Origin: Clostridia bacterium
GTDB taxonomy: Bacteria > Bacillota > Clostridia > RGIG6154
Direction of reading: 5' to 3'
DNA length: 44,533 bases
Assembly: GCA_017626145.1 (NCBI GenBank)
Contig: JAGAJK010000055.1
Coordinates: 1 to 44,533, forward strand
Made by a program: the position numbers and the translations under genes. Numbering within the stretch: position 1 is the first letter of the stretch; every line of letters starts with the position of its first letter. Under the pieces are notes generated by a model that was not told where the DNA came from, searched no databases, and saw nothing but the letters and a program-made list of their open reading frames with translations. Below are positions 33,811-43,466 of this stretch, one piece after another.

Positions 33811-33836
33811 GTCTGTATTACAGAGGAGGTTTGTGT

Positions 33837-34301
33837 ATGGCAAACAAAACAGAACAGATTGTAGAACAGCTGGCATCACCTATTGCTGAAGCTCTCGGAC
33901 TTTTTGTTTACGATGTGGAATATAAAAAGGAAGGTCCTGATTATTTCTTAAGAGTTTTCATCGATAAAGCCGAGGGAACTATTTCAATCGATGAGTGTGA
34001 GGCAGTGTCACGTCCTCTTTCTGATGCCCTTGACGAAGCGGATCCCATAAGTGAAAGCTATTATCTTGAGGTATCATCACCGGGGATTGAAAGAAAGCTG
34101 AAGAAACAGCAGGATTTTGACAGATTCAAGGACAGTCTTATAAACATCAAGTTTTTTGCACCTTTTAACGGCGAAAAAAATCTGGTATGTGTTTTAAAGG
34201 ACAGAAATGAGAATTTAACAACTGTTGAAACCGAAAGCGGAGAAACAGTTGAAATTGATAATAAGCTTATAGCTGAAGTAAGATTATACGTTGAATTTTA
34301 A
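33837..34301 (+). CDS. rimP: Ribosome maturation factor RimP
   Basis: 154 residues from ATG 33837 with GAGGAGG just upstream. Needed for 30S subunit maturation. Conserved parts include LGLFVYDVEYKKEGPDYFLR, ISIDECEAVSRPLSDALDE and YYLEVSSPGIERKL, followed by the C-terminal Sm-like domain. First gene of the block with nusA, 12 bp ahead of it. Confidence 0.95.
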   Translation: MANKTEQIVEQLASPIAEALGLFVYDVEYKKEGPDYFLRVFIDKAEGTISIDECEAVSRPLSDALDEADPISESYYLEVSSPGIERKLKKQQDFDRFKDSLINIKFFAPFNGEKNLVCVLKDRNENLTTVETESGETVEIDNKLIAEVRLYVEF

Positions 34302-34313
34302 GGAGGAAAAAAC

Positions 34314-35363
34314 GTGGATAATATGGAACTTATTGCTGCGGTTAATATGCTTGAAAAAGAAAAAGGCATAGACCGTGAGTATATGATGAATGCAATTGAA
34401 ACAGCTCTTGCAATTGCATACAGAAAGAGCAGTCCTGAATTAAAGGATGCTGATGTAGTTGTAAAAATCAACAGAGAAAACGGTTTTTCAAAGGCTTACA
34501 AGCGTTTCACCGTTTGTGAAGAGCCTGAAAATCTCGGTGAATGCTCCGTAGAGGAAGCAAGAGAGATTAATCCTGAGTACGAAGCAGGGGATGTATTTAT
34601 GGAAGAAATCGATCCAAAGCCGTTCTCAAGAATTGCTGCTCAGACAGCAAAGCAGGTTGTTCTTCAGAAGCTTCGTGAAGCAGAAAGCGGCAAGCTTTAC
34701 AACGAATTCCGTAAAAAGGAAAATACTGTTACCACAGGTATTGTAAGAAGAATAGATAAAAATAATATAATAGTAGATGTAGGTGATTTTGAAGCAGTTA
34801 TTCCTCCATCGGAACAGATTGAGGGCGAAAGCTTTAACCCCGGCGATAAAATCAAGCTCTACATTGCAAAGGTTAATAAAAGAAATTACGGTCCTGAAAT
34901 TATTGTTTCAAGAAGCAATTCAGGTATTGTAGGCAAGCTTTTTGAGTCTGAAGTTCCTGAAATCACAGACGGAACAGTAGAAATAAAGGGTATCGCCAGA
35001 GAACCGGGTTCAAGAACTAAAATTGCAGTATATGCCGAAAATCCTAACATTGACCCTATCGGTTCATGCGTAGGTCAGAGAGGTACAAGAGTTCAGGCGG
35101 TAGTTGATGCCCTCGGCGGCGAAAAGGTTGATATAATCAAGTGGAGCGAAGATCCTGCAGAGTACATTTCAGCATCCTTAAGTCCTGCAAAGGTTGTTTC
35201 AATCGAGGTTAATGAAGAAGAACATATCTGCAACGTATTAGTACCTGCTTTTCAGCTTTCTCTTGCAATCGGAAAAGAAGGTCAGAATGCAAGACTTGCA
35301 GCAAAGCTTACAGGCTGGAAAATAGATATTAAGCCTGAAGAAAATGTAAGCCTTGAATTTTAG
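34314..35363 (+). CDS. nusA: Transcription termination/antitermination factor NusA
   Basis: 349 residues from a GTG at 34314, chosen for AAGGAGG ending 7 bases before it. An N-terminal RNA-polymerase-binding domain (about 1-125) is followed by S1 (about 130-200) and two KH domains; GSCVGQRGTRVQAVVDALGG and AIGKEGQNARLAAKLTGWKI are the two KH signatures. The protein ends after KH2, as is normal in Firmicutes, without the acidic repeats of proteobacterial NusA. Confidence 0.97.
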   Translation: MDNMELIAAVNMLEKEKGIDREYMMNAIETALAIAYRKSSPELKDADVVVKINRENGFSKAYKRFTVCEEPENLGECSVEEAREINPEYEAGDVFMEEIDPKPFSRIAAQTAKQVVLQKLREAESGKLYNEFRKKENTVTTGIVRRIDKNNIIVDVGDFEAVIPPSEQIEGESFNPGDKIKLYIAKVNKRNYGPEIIVSRSNSGIVGKLFESEVPEITDGTVEIKGIAREPGSRTKIAVYAENPNIDPIGSCVGQRGTRVQAVVDALGGEKVDIIKWSEDPAEYISASLSPAKVVSIEVNEEEHICNVLVPAFQLSLAIGKEGQNARLAAKLTGWKIDIKPEENVSLEF

Positions 35364-35372
35364 GAGAAACCT

Positions 35373-35630
35373 ATGAATGATAAAGTGAATGTAAGAATGT
35401 GTTTTGTTTGCCGTAATTACCTTCCTAAGGAAAAAATGCTCCGTATAACCAAAAATAACGGAGAAGCGTTTTTGGACAAATCATTAAAAAGCGGAGGCAG
35501 AGGCTCGTACCTTTGTTCTGCGGAATGTCTGAAAAAGGCACGTAAAACAAAAAGAATCAATTCATTGCCCGGCTGCAGTGTAAGTGAAGAATTTTTAGAT
35601 AAGCTTGAAAGTGAATTCGAAAATGGTTGA
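35373..35630 (+). CDS. ylxR: YlxR/RnpM family protein (DUF448)
   Basis: 85 residues. RMCFVCRNYLPKEKMLRI and GGRGSYLCSAECLKKARK are the two conserved blocks, with a CxxC pair that may stabilise the fold. In Bacillus subtilis the homologue (RnpM) binds and modulates RNase P. It lies between nusA and ylxQ in the conserved order and overlaps ylxQ by 8 bp. Confidence 0.93.
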   Translation: MNDKVNVRMCFVCRNYLPKEKMLRITKNNGEAFLDKSLKSGGRGSYLCSAECLKKARKTKRINSLPGCSVSEEFLDKLESEFENG

Positions 35631-35931
35631 AAAAGCGCTGAGAATGCTCGGTCTTGCTACCAGAGCAGGGAAAGTAATAACGGGAGCCGAGCTGGTAACA
35701 AAGGCTCTTAAGAATAACAAAATCCATCTTATCATTCTTGCAAATGACGCAAAAGAGAGTACAGCAAAGCTTTTTGTCGGAGGTAATGTTCCCAAGGTCA
35801 TATTAGGCGACAAGGAAACTCTCGGAAAAATGACGGGTAAGGAAATACGTTCGGTTGTGGGAATTACCGATAAAAACTTTGCGGAAGTAATTTTAAAGGA
35901 AGCGGGGAATAGTAATGTTACAGAAAATTAA
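35623..35931 (+). CDS. ylxQ: L7Ae-family RNA-binding protein YlxQ
   Basis: 102 residues from ATG 35623, overlapping the ylxR stop; a TTG at 35605 would extend it by six residues but has no better ribosome site. [20 protein letters not shown] and [14 protein letters not shown] are typical of the small L7Ae-like K-turn-binding proteins of Firmicutes. The C-terminus overlaps the infB start by 17 bp. Confidence 0.9.
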   Translation: MVEKALRMLGLATRAGKVITGAELVTKALKNNKIHLIILANDAKESTAKLFVGGNVPKVILGDKETLGKMTGKEIRSVVGITDKNFAEVILKEAGNSNVTEN

Positions 35932-38281
35932 AGTACATGAAATTGCAAAGAATCTTGAGCTTACAAGCAAAGATATTACTGCAATTCTTGAAAAATACGG
36001 AATTTCGGTTAAGTATACAACGGTTCTCGAGGAAAAACAGCTTGATATTATATTTGAAGCACTTACTCAGAAGTACGATAAGGGCGGTGAATTCAACATT
36101 CCGAATTCACAGCTTGGTTATGGTTATGTAGAACCTGTAAAGGAAGTAAAGAAGGAAGTAAAGGAAGAGGTTAAGCCCTCTGACGCTAAGGTAGAAAATA
36201 AAAATAATAAAAAGCCTGACAAGAAGGAGTTCAAAAGAGAACCCGGCAGAAAAGAAAAGGATAAGAAAAAGCCTGAATATATTGAAATCAAAGGCAGTGG
36301 CAAGGATGTTGACACACCTAAAAAAGAAAAAGAAGCAGTTGTGTATAACACAAGATCTGAAGCTATTGACGTAAGCCGTATCGAAAAGGTTGAAAAGCTC
36401 GAAGAGCTTGTGTCCGACAAGATGAAGGATAATGTTCAGACAAAGCAGAAAATCAAAAAGGGCAATAAGTTCCAGAAGCCAATGCAGAAGCAGATGCTTC
36501 AGCAGAAGCCTAAGAATATTCCAAAGCCCGTTCAGCTTGAAATAGACATTCCCGAAACCATTTCCGTTGGTGAATTGGCATCACGTCTTAAGAAAACGGC
36601 TGTTGATGTTATCAAAAAGCTTATGGGTCTCGGTCAGATGGCATCTGTAAGTGATGTTATTGATTTTGATACAGCAGCGATTATTGCAGAGGAATTCGGT
36701 GCAAAATATAAGAAAGAAGTTATCATTACTGCCGAAGATTCACTCTTACTTGATATTGAAGATAATGAAGAGGACTTAAAGGAAAGACCTCCTGTTGTAG
36801 TTGTAATGGGTCACGTTGACCACGGTAAAACAAGTCTTCTTGACGCCATCAGAAACACCCACGTAACAGATGGTGAAGCAGGTGGTATTACTCAGCATAT
36901 CGGTGCTTATCAGGTTACTGTTAACGAAAGAAAGATAACATTTTTAGATACTCCCGGTCACGAAGCATTTACTGCAATGCGTGCCCGTGGTGCTCAGGTA
37001 ACAGATATCGCCATTTTGGTTGTTGCGGCTGATGACGGTATTATGCCACAGACAATTGAATCAATTAACCACGCAAAAGCAGCAGGTATCAGCATTATCG
37101 TGGCAATCAATAAAATGGATAAGGAAACAGCAGATCCGGACAGAGTTAAACAGCAGCTTGCTGAACACGAAGTAATTCCTGAAGAATGGGGCGGTGATAC
37201 AATCTGTGTTCCCGTTTCAGCTAAAAAGGGCGATGGCATAACAGAGCTTCTGGAAATGGTTAATCTTGTTGCAGATATGAAGGAATTAAAAGCTAATCCT
37301 GACAGAAAAGCAAGAGGTACAGTTATAGAATCAAAGCTTGATAAGGGCAGAGGTCCGGTTGCAACTATTCTCGTTCAGCACGGTACACTTAAAATCGGTG
37401 ACGTTGTTGTTGCAGGTACAGCTTTTGGTAAGGTTCGTGCAATGATTGACGAAAAGGGAAGACGTGTTAAGGAGGCAGGTCCTTCTGTTCCTGTTGAAAT
37501 CTTAGGTCTTTCATCAGTGCCCGATGGCGGTGATATGTTCTACGTTGTAGAAGATGAAAGAAAGGCTCGTGAGGTTGTAGACGAAAGAGTTGCAAACGTT
37601 AAGCTTGAAGCAGCTCAGAGTGTCCAGAAGGCGTCATTGGAATCACTCTTTGACCAGATTGAACAGGGTAAGATGAAACAGCTTAACATCATCATAAAGG
37701 CAGACGTTCAGGGTTCTGTTGAAGCTGTTAAGCAGTCACTTGAAAAAATAACAAACGAAGAAGTTAAGGTTTGTGTAATTCACGGTGCAGTAGGTGCCGT
37801 TAACGAATCCGACGTAATGCTTGCATCTGCATCCAATGCAATTATTGTAGGCTTTAACGTTCGTCCTGATTCAAATGCAATGGCATCAGCCGAAAGAGCA
37901 GGCGTTCAGATGAAATTGTACCGTGTTATTTACGATGCTATTGAAGAAATTACAGCAGCTATGAAGGGTATGCTTGATCCTAAATTCCAGGAGGTTGTTC
38001 AGGGTCACGCAGAAATCAGACAGACCTTCAAGGTTTCAAGCATCGGCACAATTGGTGGTTCATATGTCCTTGACGGTAAGATTTCAAGAAATTCACAGGT
38101 TCGTATCGTTCGTGACGGTATTGTAATTCACGAAGGTGTTCTTTCATCACTTAAGAGATTCAAAGATGACGTTAAGGAAGTTGCAAGCGGTTACGAATGC
38201 GGTATCGGTATCGAAAATTATAACGATATCAAGGATGGCGACATTGTAGAAAGCTTTATAATGGAAGAAATCAAACAGTAA
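35915..38281 (+). CDS. infB: Translation initiation factor IF-2
   Basis: 788 residues. An N-terminal IF2_N module ([16 protein letters not shown]) is followed by a Lys/Glu-rich disordered linker (about 75-200), a second IF2_N module ([20 protein letters not shown]), and the GTPase domain from about 291 with [17 protein letters not shown] and NKMD. Domains II to IV follow, with [14 protein letters not shown] in domain III. It brings initiator tRNA to the ribosome. AAAGGA lies upstream of the ATG, which sits within ylxQ. Confidence 0.98.
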   Translation: MLQKIKVHEIAKNLELTSKDITAILEKYGISVKYTTVLEEKQLDIIFEALTQKYDKGGEFNIPNSQLGYGYVEPVKEVKKEVKEEVKPSDAKVENKNNKKPDKKEFKREPGRKEKDKKKPEYIEIKGSGKDVDTPKKEKEAVVYNTRSEAIDVSRIEKVEKLEELVSDKMKDNVQTKQKIKKGNKFQKPMQKQMLQQKPKNIPKPVQLEIDIPETISVGELASRLKKTAVDVIKKLMGLGQMASVSDVIDFDTAAIIAEEFGAKYKKEVIITAEDSLLLDIEDNEEDLKERPPVVVVMGHVDHGKTSLLDAIRNTHVTDGEAGGITQHIGAYQVTVNERKITFLDTPGHEAFTAMRARGAQVTDIAILVVAADDGIMPQTIESINHAKAAGISIIVAINKMDKETADPDRVKQQLAEHEVIPEEWGGDTICVPVSAKKGDGITELLEMVNLVADMKELKANPDRKARGTVIESKLDKGRGPVATILVQHGTLKIGDVVVAGTAFGKVRAMIDEKGRRVKEAGPSVPVEILGLSSVPDGGDMFYVVEDERKAREVVDERVANVKLEAAQSVQKASLESLFDQIEQGKMKQLNIIIKADVQGSVEAVKQSLEKITNEEVKVCVIHGAVGAVNESDVMLASASNAIIVGFNVRPDSNAMASAERAGVQMKLYRVIYDAIEEITAAMKGMLDPKFQEVVQGHAEIRQTFKVSSIGTIGGSYVLDGKISRNSQVRIVRDGIVIHEGVLSSLKRFKDDVKEVASGYECGIGIENYNDIKDGDIVESFIMEEIKQ

Positions 38282-38302
38282 GAAAACTATATATTTATTC
38301 TC

Positions 38303-38331
38303 AAAGGAGCGGGATAAAATCCTGCTTCTTT
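38303..38331 (+). other. Stem-loop between infB and rbfA
   Basis: AAAGGAGCGGGAT (38303-38315) pairs with ATCCTGCTTCTTT (38319-38331) using two G-U pairs and a 3-base loop. The tail is TTGGG, so it is a weak terminator or an mRNA processing or stability element. Confidence 0.45.
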
Positions 38332-38356
38332 TGGGAATCTGAAAGGTAAAATAATT

Positions 38357-38704
38357 ATGGCTAAATTCAGACAGCAAAAAATAGATGAGGAAATGAAAAG
38401 AGAGCTTTCTTTCATCATTCCTTCTTTAAAGGACCCACGACTTGACGGGTGTCTTATTTCTGTTGTTGCGGTTCACGTAACAAAGGATATGAAATTTGCA
38501 AAGGTGTATGTGTCTGTAATGGGAAAAACTGCCGATGAAGCAATTAAAGGTCTTAACAGCTCAGCCGGATTTGTGCGCCGTGAAATAGGTGCTAAAATGA
38601 AGCTGCGTTATACTCCCGAAATTACCTTTGTTGCAGATGATTCTATTGCTTACGGTGCATATATCAACGAAGTAATTAATGACTTGAACAGAGGGGATAA
38701 GTGA
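38357..38704 (+). CDS. rbfA: Ribosome-binding factor A
   Basis: 115 residues, a normal length. DPRLDGCLISVVAVHVTKDMK and YTPEITFVADDSIAYG match the KH-like RbfA fold. It binds the 30S subunit and aids maturation of the 5' end of 16S rRNA. The stop overlaps the start of the nrnA-like gene by one base (TGATG). Confidence 0.95.
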   Translation: MAKFRQQKIDEEMKRELSFIIPSLKDPRLDGCLISVVAVHVTKDMKFAKVYVSVMGKTADEAIKGLNSSAGFVRREIGAKMKLRYTPEITFVADDSIAYGAYINEVINDLNRGDK

Positions 38705-39654
38705 TGAAGAATATCATCAAAGCGATAAGGGAAGCAAAAAAGGTTGCTCTTTTCACTCACATAACTCCCGACGGAGACGCGATTGGTTCAACCTTTGCAA
38801 TGGGACAGCTTTTAAGGTCAGCTGGAATTGAGAACGATATCTATATAAACGAAAAGGTTCCCGAAAGACTTAAGGTTCTTGAAGCTTACGGTGAAAATCC
38901 GTACTATACGGAATTACAGGATAATGACTACGATTTAATGCTTGCACTTGATTGTGGCGATTTGCATCGTCTCGGTGACTTTGCAGATGCTTTTGGGAAT
39001 TTTGAAAACACAGCAGTAATTGACCACCATGTGTCAAATCCCGGATATGCAAAAGTAAATTTTATCGAGGCACACGGAAGCTCAACGGGCGAAGCAGTAT
39101 ATAACTTCGCACTTCAGGGCTGCTTTGAAATAAGCAGTAATGTCGCGTCTCTTCTTTATGCGGCAATAACCTCCGATACAGGTTGCTTTAAGTATTCCTC
39201 CACAACACCGAGAACTCTTGTTGCAGCCGCAGATTTAATGGAAAAGGGCGCAGATTACGTAAAAATCTGCAAAAAGCTTTTCGATACCGAAGATATAAAA
39301 ACCCTCAGATTAAAGGCTATGGCAACTGAAAATCTGCAGCTTTATCATAACGGTAAGGTTGCGGTGATTACCGTTACAACAAAGGATTTAGAATCTCACG
39401 GTGCAATTTACGAGGATGCTGAAGGCTTGACGGATATTCCGAGAAGTGTATCAGGTGTTGAGGTTGGTATAGTTATAAAAGAGTGGAAGGATAAAACCAA
39501 GGCAAGCATCAGAACCAATGAGTATGTTGATGCATCCGCATTAGCAGCAATTTACGGCGGCGGAGGTCATATAAGAGCCGCAGGTCTTGTTTCGGAAATG
39601 GATGTTCTTTCACTTCGTGATGATCTGGTAGCTAATTTAAAGGATTTAATATAG
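38704..39654 (+). CDS. nrnA: DHH/DHHA1 phosphoesterase, NrnA-type oligoribonuclease/pAp phosphatase
   Basis: 316 residues from ATG 38704 (GAGGGG upstream); a GTG one codon earlier is possible. Metal motifs are HITPDGDAIGS, ALDCGD, VIDHHVSN and SDTGCF; the DHHA1 part ends with GGGGHIRAAG. NrnA degrades very short RNAs and converts pAp to AMP. The position between rbfA and truB is the usual Firmicute one. Confidence 0.94.
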   Translation: MKNIIKAIREAKKVALFTHITPDGDAIGSTFAMGQLLRSAGIENDIYINEKVPERLKVLEAYGENPYYTELQDNDYDLMLALDCGDLHRLGDFADAFGNFENTAVIDHHVSNPGYAKVNFIEAHGSSTGEAVYNFALQGCFEISSNVASLLYAAITSDTGCFKYSSTTPRTLVAAADLMEKGADYVKICKKLFDTEDIKTLRLKAMATENLQLYHNGKVAVITVTTKDLESHGAIYEDAEGLTDIPRSVSGVEVGIVIKEWKDKTKASIRTNEYVDASALAAIYGGGGHIRAAGLVSEMDVLSLRDDLVANLKDLI

Positions 39655-39663
39655 GATAAGGAA

Positions 39664-40356
39664 ATGACAGGAATAGCAAATATTAATAAGCCAATAGGCA
39701 AAAGCTCAGCTTTTGTTGTGGCAGTTATAAGAAGAATAACGGGTATAAAAAAAGTAGGGCATACGGGTACGCTTGACCCGCTTGCCACAGGTGTTCTGCC
39801 TATTTGTATAGGCAGAGAATCAACCCGTCTTGCGGATAATATTATGCAGGGTACAAAGCAGTACCGTGCCGTAATTGAATTCGGAAAAACAACCGAAACC
39901 CAGGATTCTGAAGGAGCGGTACTTTCTGAAAAAAAGGTTGAAATTAACGAAAATCAGGCAAAAGAAATCATAAATTCATTTATAGGCGAAATCACTCAGA
40001 TTCCGCCTATGTATTCTGCTATAAAAATAAACGGTAAAAAAATGTATGAGCTTGCCCGTCAGGGTATAGAGGTAGAAAGAAAATCAAGAATTGTTACAAT
40101 TTACGATATTGAAATTGAGGATGTTTCACTGCCGTTTGCAACTGTTCTTGTTACCTGCTCAAAGGGCACATACATAAGAACGCTTTGTGCAGATATCGGC
40201 GAAAAGGCAGGCTGTGGAGCATATATGAAAAGTCTTGTCAGAACTAAAAACGGACGTTTTTCAATTGAGGACAGCCTAACACTTGAAGAATTTGAAGAAA
40301 AGTGGAAAGCAGGAGAATTTGATGAAATCCTTGTTTCTCCCGAAGAATTTAAATAG
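39664..40356 (+). CDS. truB: tRNA pseudouridine-55 synthase
   Basis: 230 residues. NINKPIGKSSAFVV and GHTGTLDPLATGVLPI hold the catalytic Asp38; CSKGTYIRTLCADIG and RTKNGRFSI follow. It makes pseudouridine 55 in the T-loop of tRNAs. It is shorter than the roughly 300-residue enzymes because the C-terminal PUA-like domain is missing, a known variation in Firmicutes. Confidence 0.96.
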   Translation: MTGIANINKPIGKSSAFVVAVIRRITGIKKVGHTGTLDPLATGVLPICIGRESTRLADNIMQGTKQYRAVIEFGKTTETQDSEGAVLSEKKVEINENQAKEIINSFIGEITQIPPMYSAIKINGKKMYELARQGIEVERKSRIVTIYDIEIEDVSLPFATVLVTCSKGTYIRTLCADIGEKAGCGAYMKSLVRTKNGRFSIEDSLTLEEFEEKWKAGEFDEILVSPEEFK

Positions 40357-40364
40357 GAGGGGTT

Positions 40365-41288
40365 ATGGAGGTTTTTAACGCATCAAGGCATTTTGATGAA
40401 AAAACAGTAGTTGCATTAGGCTTTTTCGACGGCGTCCATATAGCCCACCGTGCATTGATTGAAAAGGCAATTGCTATCGCAGAAGAAAACAACTGCAAAT
40501 CTGTAGTTTATACCTTCGACAGAAGTGTAAAAAACATTAAACTGATAACCGATAATGAATGTAAAATAAAGTGTATGAACAAAATCGGTGTCGATTATCT
40601 TATTTTTGAGGAAGTAAGTGAAGACTTTTTAAAAACTTCTCCCGAAGATTTTGTTAAGAATATTTTAAAGGATAAGCTGAATGCTCATACTGTTGTAGTA
40701 GGAAAGCATTATACTTTCGGATATAAAGGTATGGCAGACAGTACAGAATTAACCCGTCTTTGTGCCGATGAGGGCATACAAACAGTTATAATGCCACTTA
40801 TGGAGCTTGATGATTTTCTTGTTTCAAGTACTCATGTCAGATTTTTTATTGAGTATGGCGAAATGGAAAAGGTGAAAAAGTATCTTGGAAGAAATTTTTC
40901 TATTACAGGCGAGGTTGAACACGGAAATCATATAGGTCACAGGATTGGTTTTCCCACGGTAAATATTTATCCGAAAGAGCTTATGGTAATGCCCAGGTTC
41001 GGTGTTTATGCGGTTTGTGTGACTTTGAACGGAAATAAATACGAAGGCATCGCAAATGTTGGTGTTAAGCCTACTGTAGGCTCGGACAGACCGCTTGTTG
41101 AAGCTCATATGTTTGATATAGAGGATAAAGAACTTTACGGAGAGTGTATTAATGTGGAATTTTTATCCTTTATACGTCAGGAAATGACATTTGACAGTCT
41201 TGAAAGCCTTACTAATCAGATTGAAAAAGATAAGGAATATGCCAAAGAATACTTTAAAAAAAATAAAAATCAAGGAGAGGAAATATGA
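40365..41288 (+). CDS. ribF: Bifunctional riboflavin kinase/FAD synthetase
   Basis: 307 residues. The N-terminal adenylyltransferase domain begins VALGFFDGVHIAHRALIEKA with the nucleotide-binding His motif and contains VVGKHYTFGYKG and STHVRFFIEYGEME; the C-terminal kinase domain has GHRIGFPTVNIYP and GIANVGVKPTVG. It makes FMN and FAD from riboflavin. The stop overlaps the next start by 4 bp (ATGA). Confidence 0.96.
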   Translation: MEVFNASRHFDEKTVVALGFFDGVHIAHRALIEKAIAIAEENNCKSVVYTFDRSVKNIKLITDNECKIKCMNKIGVDYLIFEEVSEDFLKTSPEDFVKNILKDKLNAHTVVVGKHYTFGYKGMADSTELTRLCADEGIQTVIMPLMELDDFLVSSTHVRFFIEYGEMEKVKKYLGRNFSITGEVEHGNHIGHRIGFPTVNIYPKELMVMPRFGVYAVCVTLNGNKYEGIANVGVKPTVGSDRPLVEAHMFDIEDKELYGECINVEFLSFIRQEMTFDSLESLTNQIEKDKEYAKEYFKKNKNQGEEI

Positions 41289-42310
41289 AAAGAATAGCTT
41301 GCTTTGTTCTTGTGTTAATGATTTTGTCAGGATTACTTGTTAATGTATCAGCACAATCGGATATAAAAATTTTCATAAACGGAGATGAAATTAAAACAGA
41401 TGTTCCGCCTCAGCTTATAAATGACAGAACTATGGTACCCTTAAGATTTATATTTGAAGCTCTTGATTGTGTAGTTTTATGGGATGACGAAACTCATACC
41501 GCAACAGGCAAAAGAACGGGAACAGAGATTAATATTACAATCGGTGAAAATACATTTTTGCGTAACGGCAAGGTAATTCCTCTTGACAGTCCGGCTGTTG
41601 TAATAGACGGAAGAACATTAGTTCCTGTTCGTGCTATTGCAGAAAGCTTTAACTGCAGGGTTGAATGGGATGGAGAAAATTCTTATGTTCTTATAACAAC
41701 CAAAGAGCTGAAATTTGCCGTTTGTCCTGATTTTCCACCCTTTGCGTACAAGGATGAAAAAGGAAACATTGTAGGTTACGATATGGATTTAGCATTAAAA
41801 ATTGCAACCGAAATGGAATGTATGCCGGTGTTTAATGAATACAAAAACATTTCGCAGGCTCTGGATTCTGTTAAAAACGGCGAATCGGATATGGCTGTTT
41901 CGGGTCTGCCGTATCGGAGTGACTGGTTAGATGAGCTAAGTTCATCTACCCCGTATTATGTATCAAAACAGATTATTGTAACGAATCAGAATTCACAGAC
42001 GGATGTTAACAATTTAAAGGGCAAAACAATAGGTGTGCTTGAAAACACCGTTTCTGAAACCTATATAAAAGAAGATTTTAATTCTAAAAGAATACGTACT
42101 TATAAAACCCTTGATGAAGCATTTGATGCTCTGTCAAAGGTTGAAATAGCGTGTATTATAGCAGACGAAAACCTTTTTTCAGGGAAGACGGATAATTTCC
42201 GGGTTTGTGAAGAGGCGTATATAACCGAGGAATACGTTATTTACTTATCTGAAGATAGTAATAAACTGTTACAGGAAGTTAATTCCATTATTGAAAATAT
42301 GAAAAAATAA
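41285..42310 (+). CDS. Exported protein: copper-amine-oxidase-type stalk domain fused to a family 3 solute-binding domain
   Basis: 341 residues. A signal peptide (about 1-24, IACFVLVLMILSGLLVNVSA) has no lipobox, so the protein is secreted or held by the stalk domain. Residues 27-137 form a copper amine oxidase N-terminal-like domain with the doubled motif DRTMVPLRFIFEAL and GRTLVPVRAIAESF. Residues about 140-341 are a SBP_bac_3 domain: KFAVCPDFPPFAYKDEKGNI and GYDMDLALKIATEM, then SDMAVSGL and LKGKTIGVLENT. It probably binds an amino acid or similar polar ligand outside the cell. There is no ABC permease or ATPase nearby, so it may act as a sensor or an orphan binding protein. AAGGAGAGG precedes the ATG, overlapping ribF. 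Confidence 0.88.
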   Translation: MKRIACFVLVLMILSGLLVNVSAQSDIKIFINGDEIKTDVPPQLINDRTMVPLRFIFEALDCVVLWDDETHTATGKRTGTEINITIGENTFLRNGKVIPLDSPAVVIDGRTLVPVRAIAESFNCRVEWDGENSYVLITTKELKFAVCPDFPPFAYKDEKGNIVGYDMDLALKIATEMECMPVFNEYKNISQALDSVKNGESDMAVSGLPYRSDWLDELSSSTPYYVSKQIIVTNQNSQTDVNNLKGKTIGVLENTVSETYIKEDFNSKRIRTYKTLDEAFDALSKVEIACIIADENLFSGKTDNFRVCEEAYITEEYVIYLSEDSNKLLQEVNSIIENMKK

Positions 42311-42333
42311 AGCTTTTGATAAGGCGGAAAAGA

Positions 42334-43455
42334 ATGAGTTTATTTCAATTATGTATACCAACACTTTTAGGAACTGAATCAATAGTTGCCAATGAAGTGA
42401 GAAATTTAGGATATGAGACAACTGAAGTTATAGACGGAAGAGTTACCTTTACAGGTGATGAGGAAGCAATATGTGTTGCGAACATTAATTTAAGATGTGC
42501 CGGACGTGTTATGATAAAGCTTGGTGAATTTAAGGCATTGAGCTTTGAAATGCTATTTGAAGGTGTGAAAAATATTGAATGGGAACGTTTTATCGAAGAG
42601 GATGGAATATTTCCTGTAAAAGGTTATTCTTTAAAATCAAAGCTTCACAGCGTGCCCGACTGTCAGTCTATAATAAAAAAGGCTATCGTTTCACGTCTTT
42701 CGGAAAAGTACGGAGTAAAGTGGTTTAAAGAGGACGGGGCTGTTTATTCTGTCCATTTTTCGATTATGAAGGATGTTGTTTCGGTTTATATTGATACCAC
42801 AGGGGATAATCTGTATAAACGAGGTTACCGTGCTCAGGCAACGGGTGCATCTATGCGTGAAACATTGGCATTTGCTATGATAGATATGAGCTTCTGGCGA
42901 GGGGACAGACCTTTTCTTGACCCGTTCTGCGGAAGCGGTACAATACCTATTGAAGCCGCTTTGTATGCACTTAATATAGCACCGGGTAAAAATCGTCATT
43001 TTGCGGCAGAAACATGGAAAAATCATATTGCTCCATCTTTGTGGAAAGATATAAGAGAAGAAGCTCTGGAAAATGAAAATAAAGAAGCTAAGCCTTTTAT
43101 ATTAGCGTCTGACATAGATTCCAAAGCCATAGAGATTGCAAAAAGTAACGCAAAAAAAGCCGGAGTTTACGATAAAATTAAATTTAAAGTAAGCGATATG
43201 CGTGATATAAAGCCATTTGTCGACAAAGGTGTAATAATAACAAACCCACCATATGGTGAAAGACTTATGGATGCTAAACGATGTGAAAAGCTTTATGAGG
43301 CTATGGGAAAGAAATTCTCGGAATTTGAACAGGCTAAAAAGCTTATACTTACTTCCCATCAGGGCTTCGAAAAATGTTATGGAAAAGAAGCTGACAAAAA
43401 GCGTAAGCTGTACAACGGAATGCTGAAATGCTATGTATATCAGTATTTTAAGTAG
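42334..43455 (+). CDS. THUMP-domain class I rRNA methyltransferase (RlmL N-terminal-like/YpsC)
   Basis: 373 residues from ATG 42334 with AAGGCGG upstream; a TTG at 42316 would add six residues. A ferredoxin-like/THUMP region (about 1-155) is followed by the methyltransferase domain with FLDPFCGSGTIPIEAA (SAM-binding), ASDIDSKAIEIA and the catalytic TNPPYGERL. Such enzymes methylate the N2 of a guanine in 23S rRNA; the exact position is not readable from sequence. It follows the exported fusion gene by 23 bp. Confidence 0.92.
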   Translation: MSLFQLCIPTLLGTESIVANEVRNLGYETTEVIDGRVTFTGDEEAICVANINLRCAGRVMIKLGEFKALSFEMLFEGVKNIEWERFIEEDGIFPVKGYSLKSKLHSVPDCQSIIKKAIVSRLSEKYGVKWFKEDGAVYSVHFSIMKDVVSVYIDTTGDNLYKRGYRAQATGASMRETLAFAMIDMSFWRGDRPFLDPFCGSGTIPIEAALYALNIAPGKNRHFAAETWKNHIAPSLWKDIREEALENENKEAKPFILASDIDSKAIEIAKSNAKKAGVYDKIKFKVSDMRDIKPFVDKGVIITNPPYGERLMDAKRCEKLYEAMGKKFSEFEQAKKLILTSHQGFEKCYGKEADKKRKLYNGMLKCYVYQYFK

Positions 43456-43466
43456 GAGGTAGTAAA

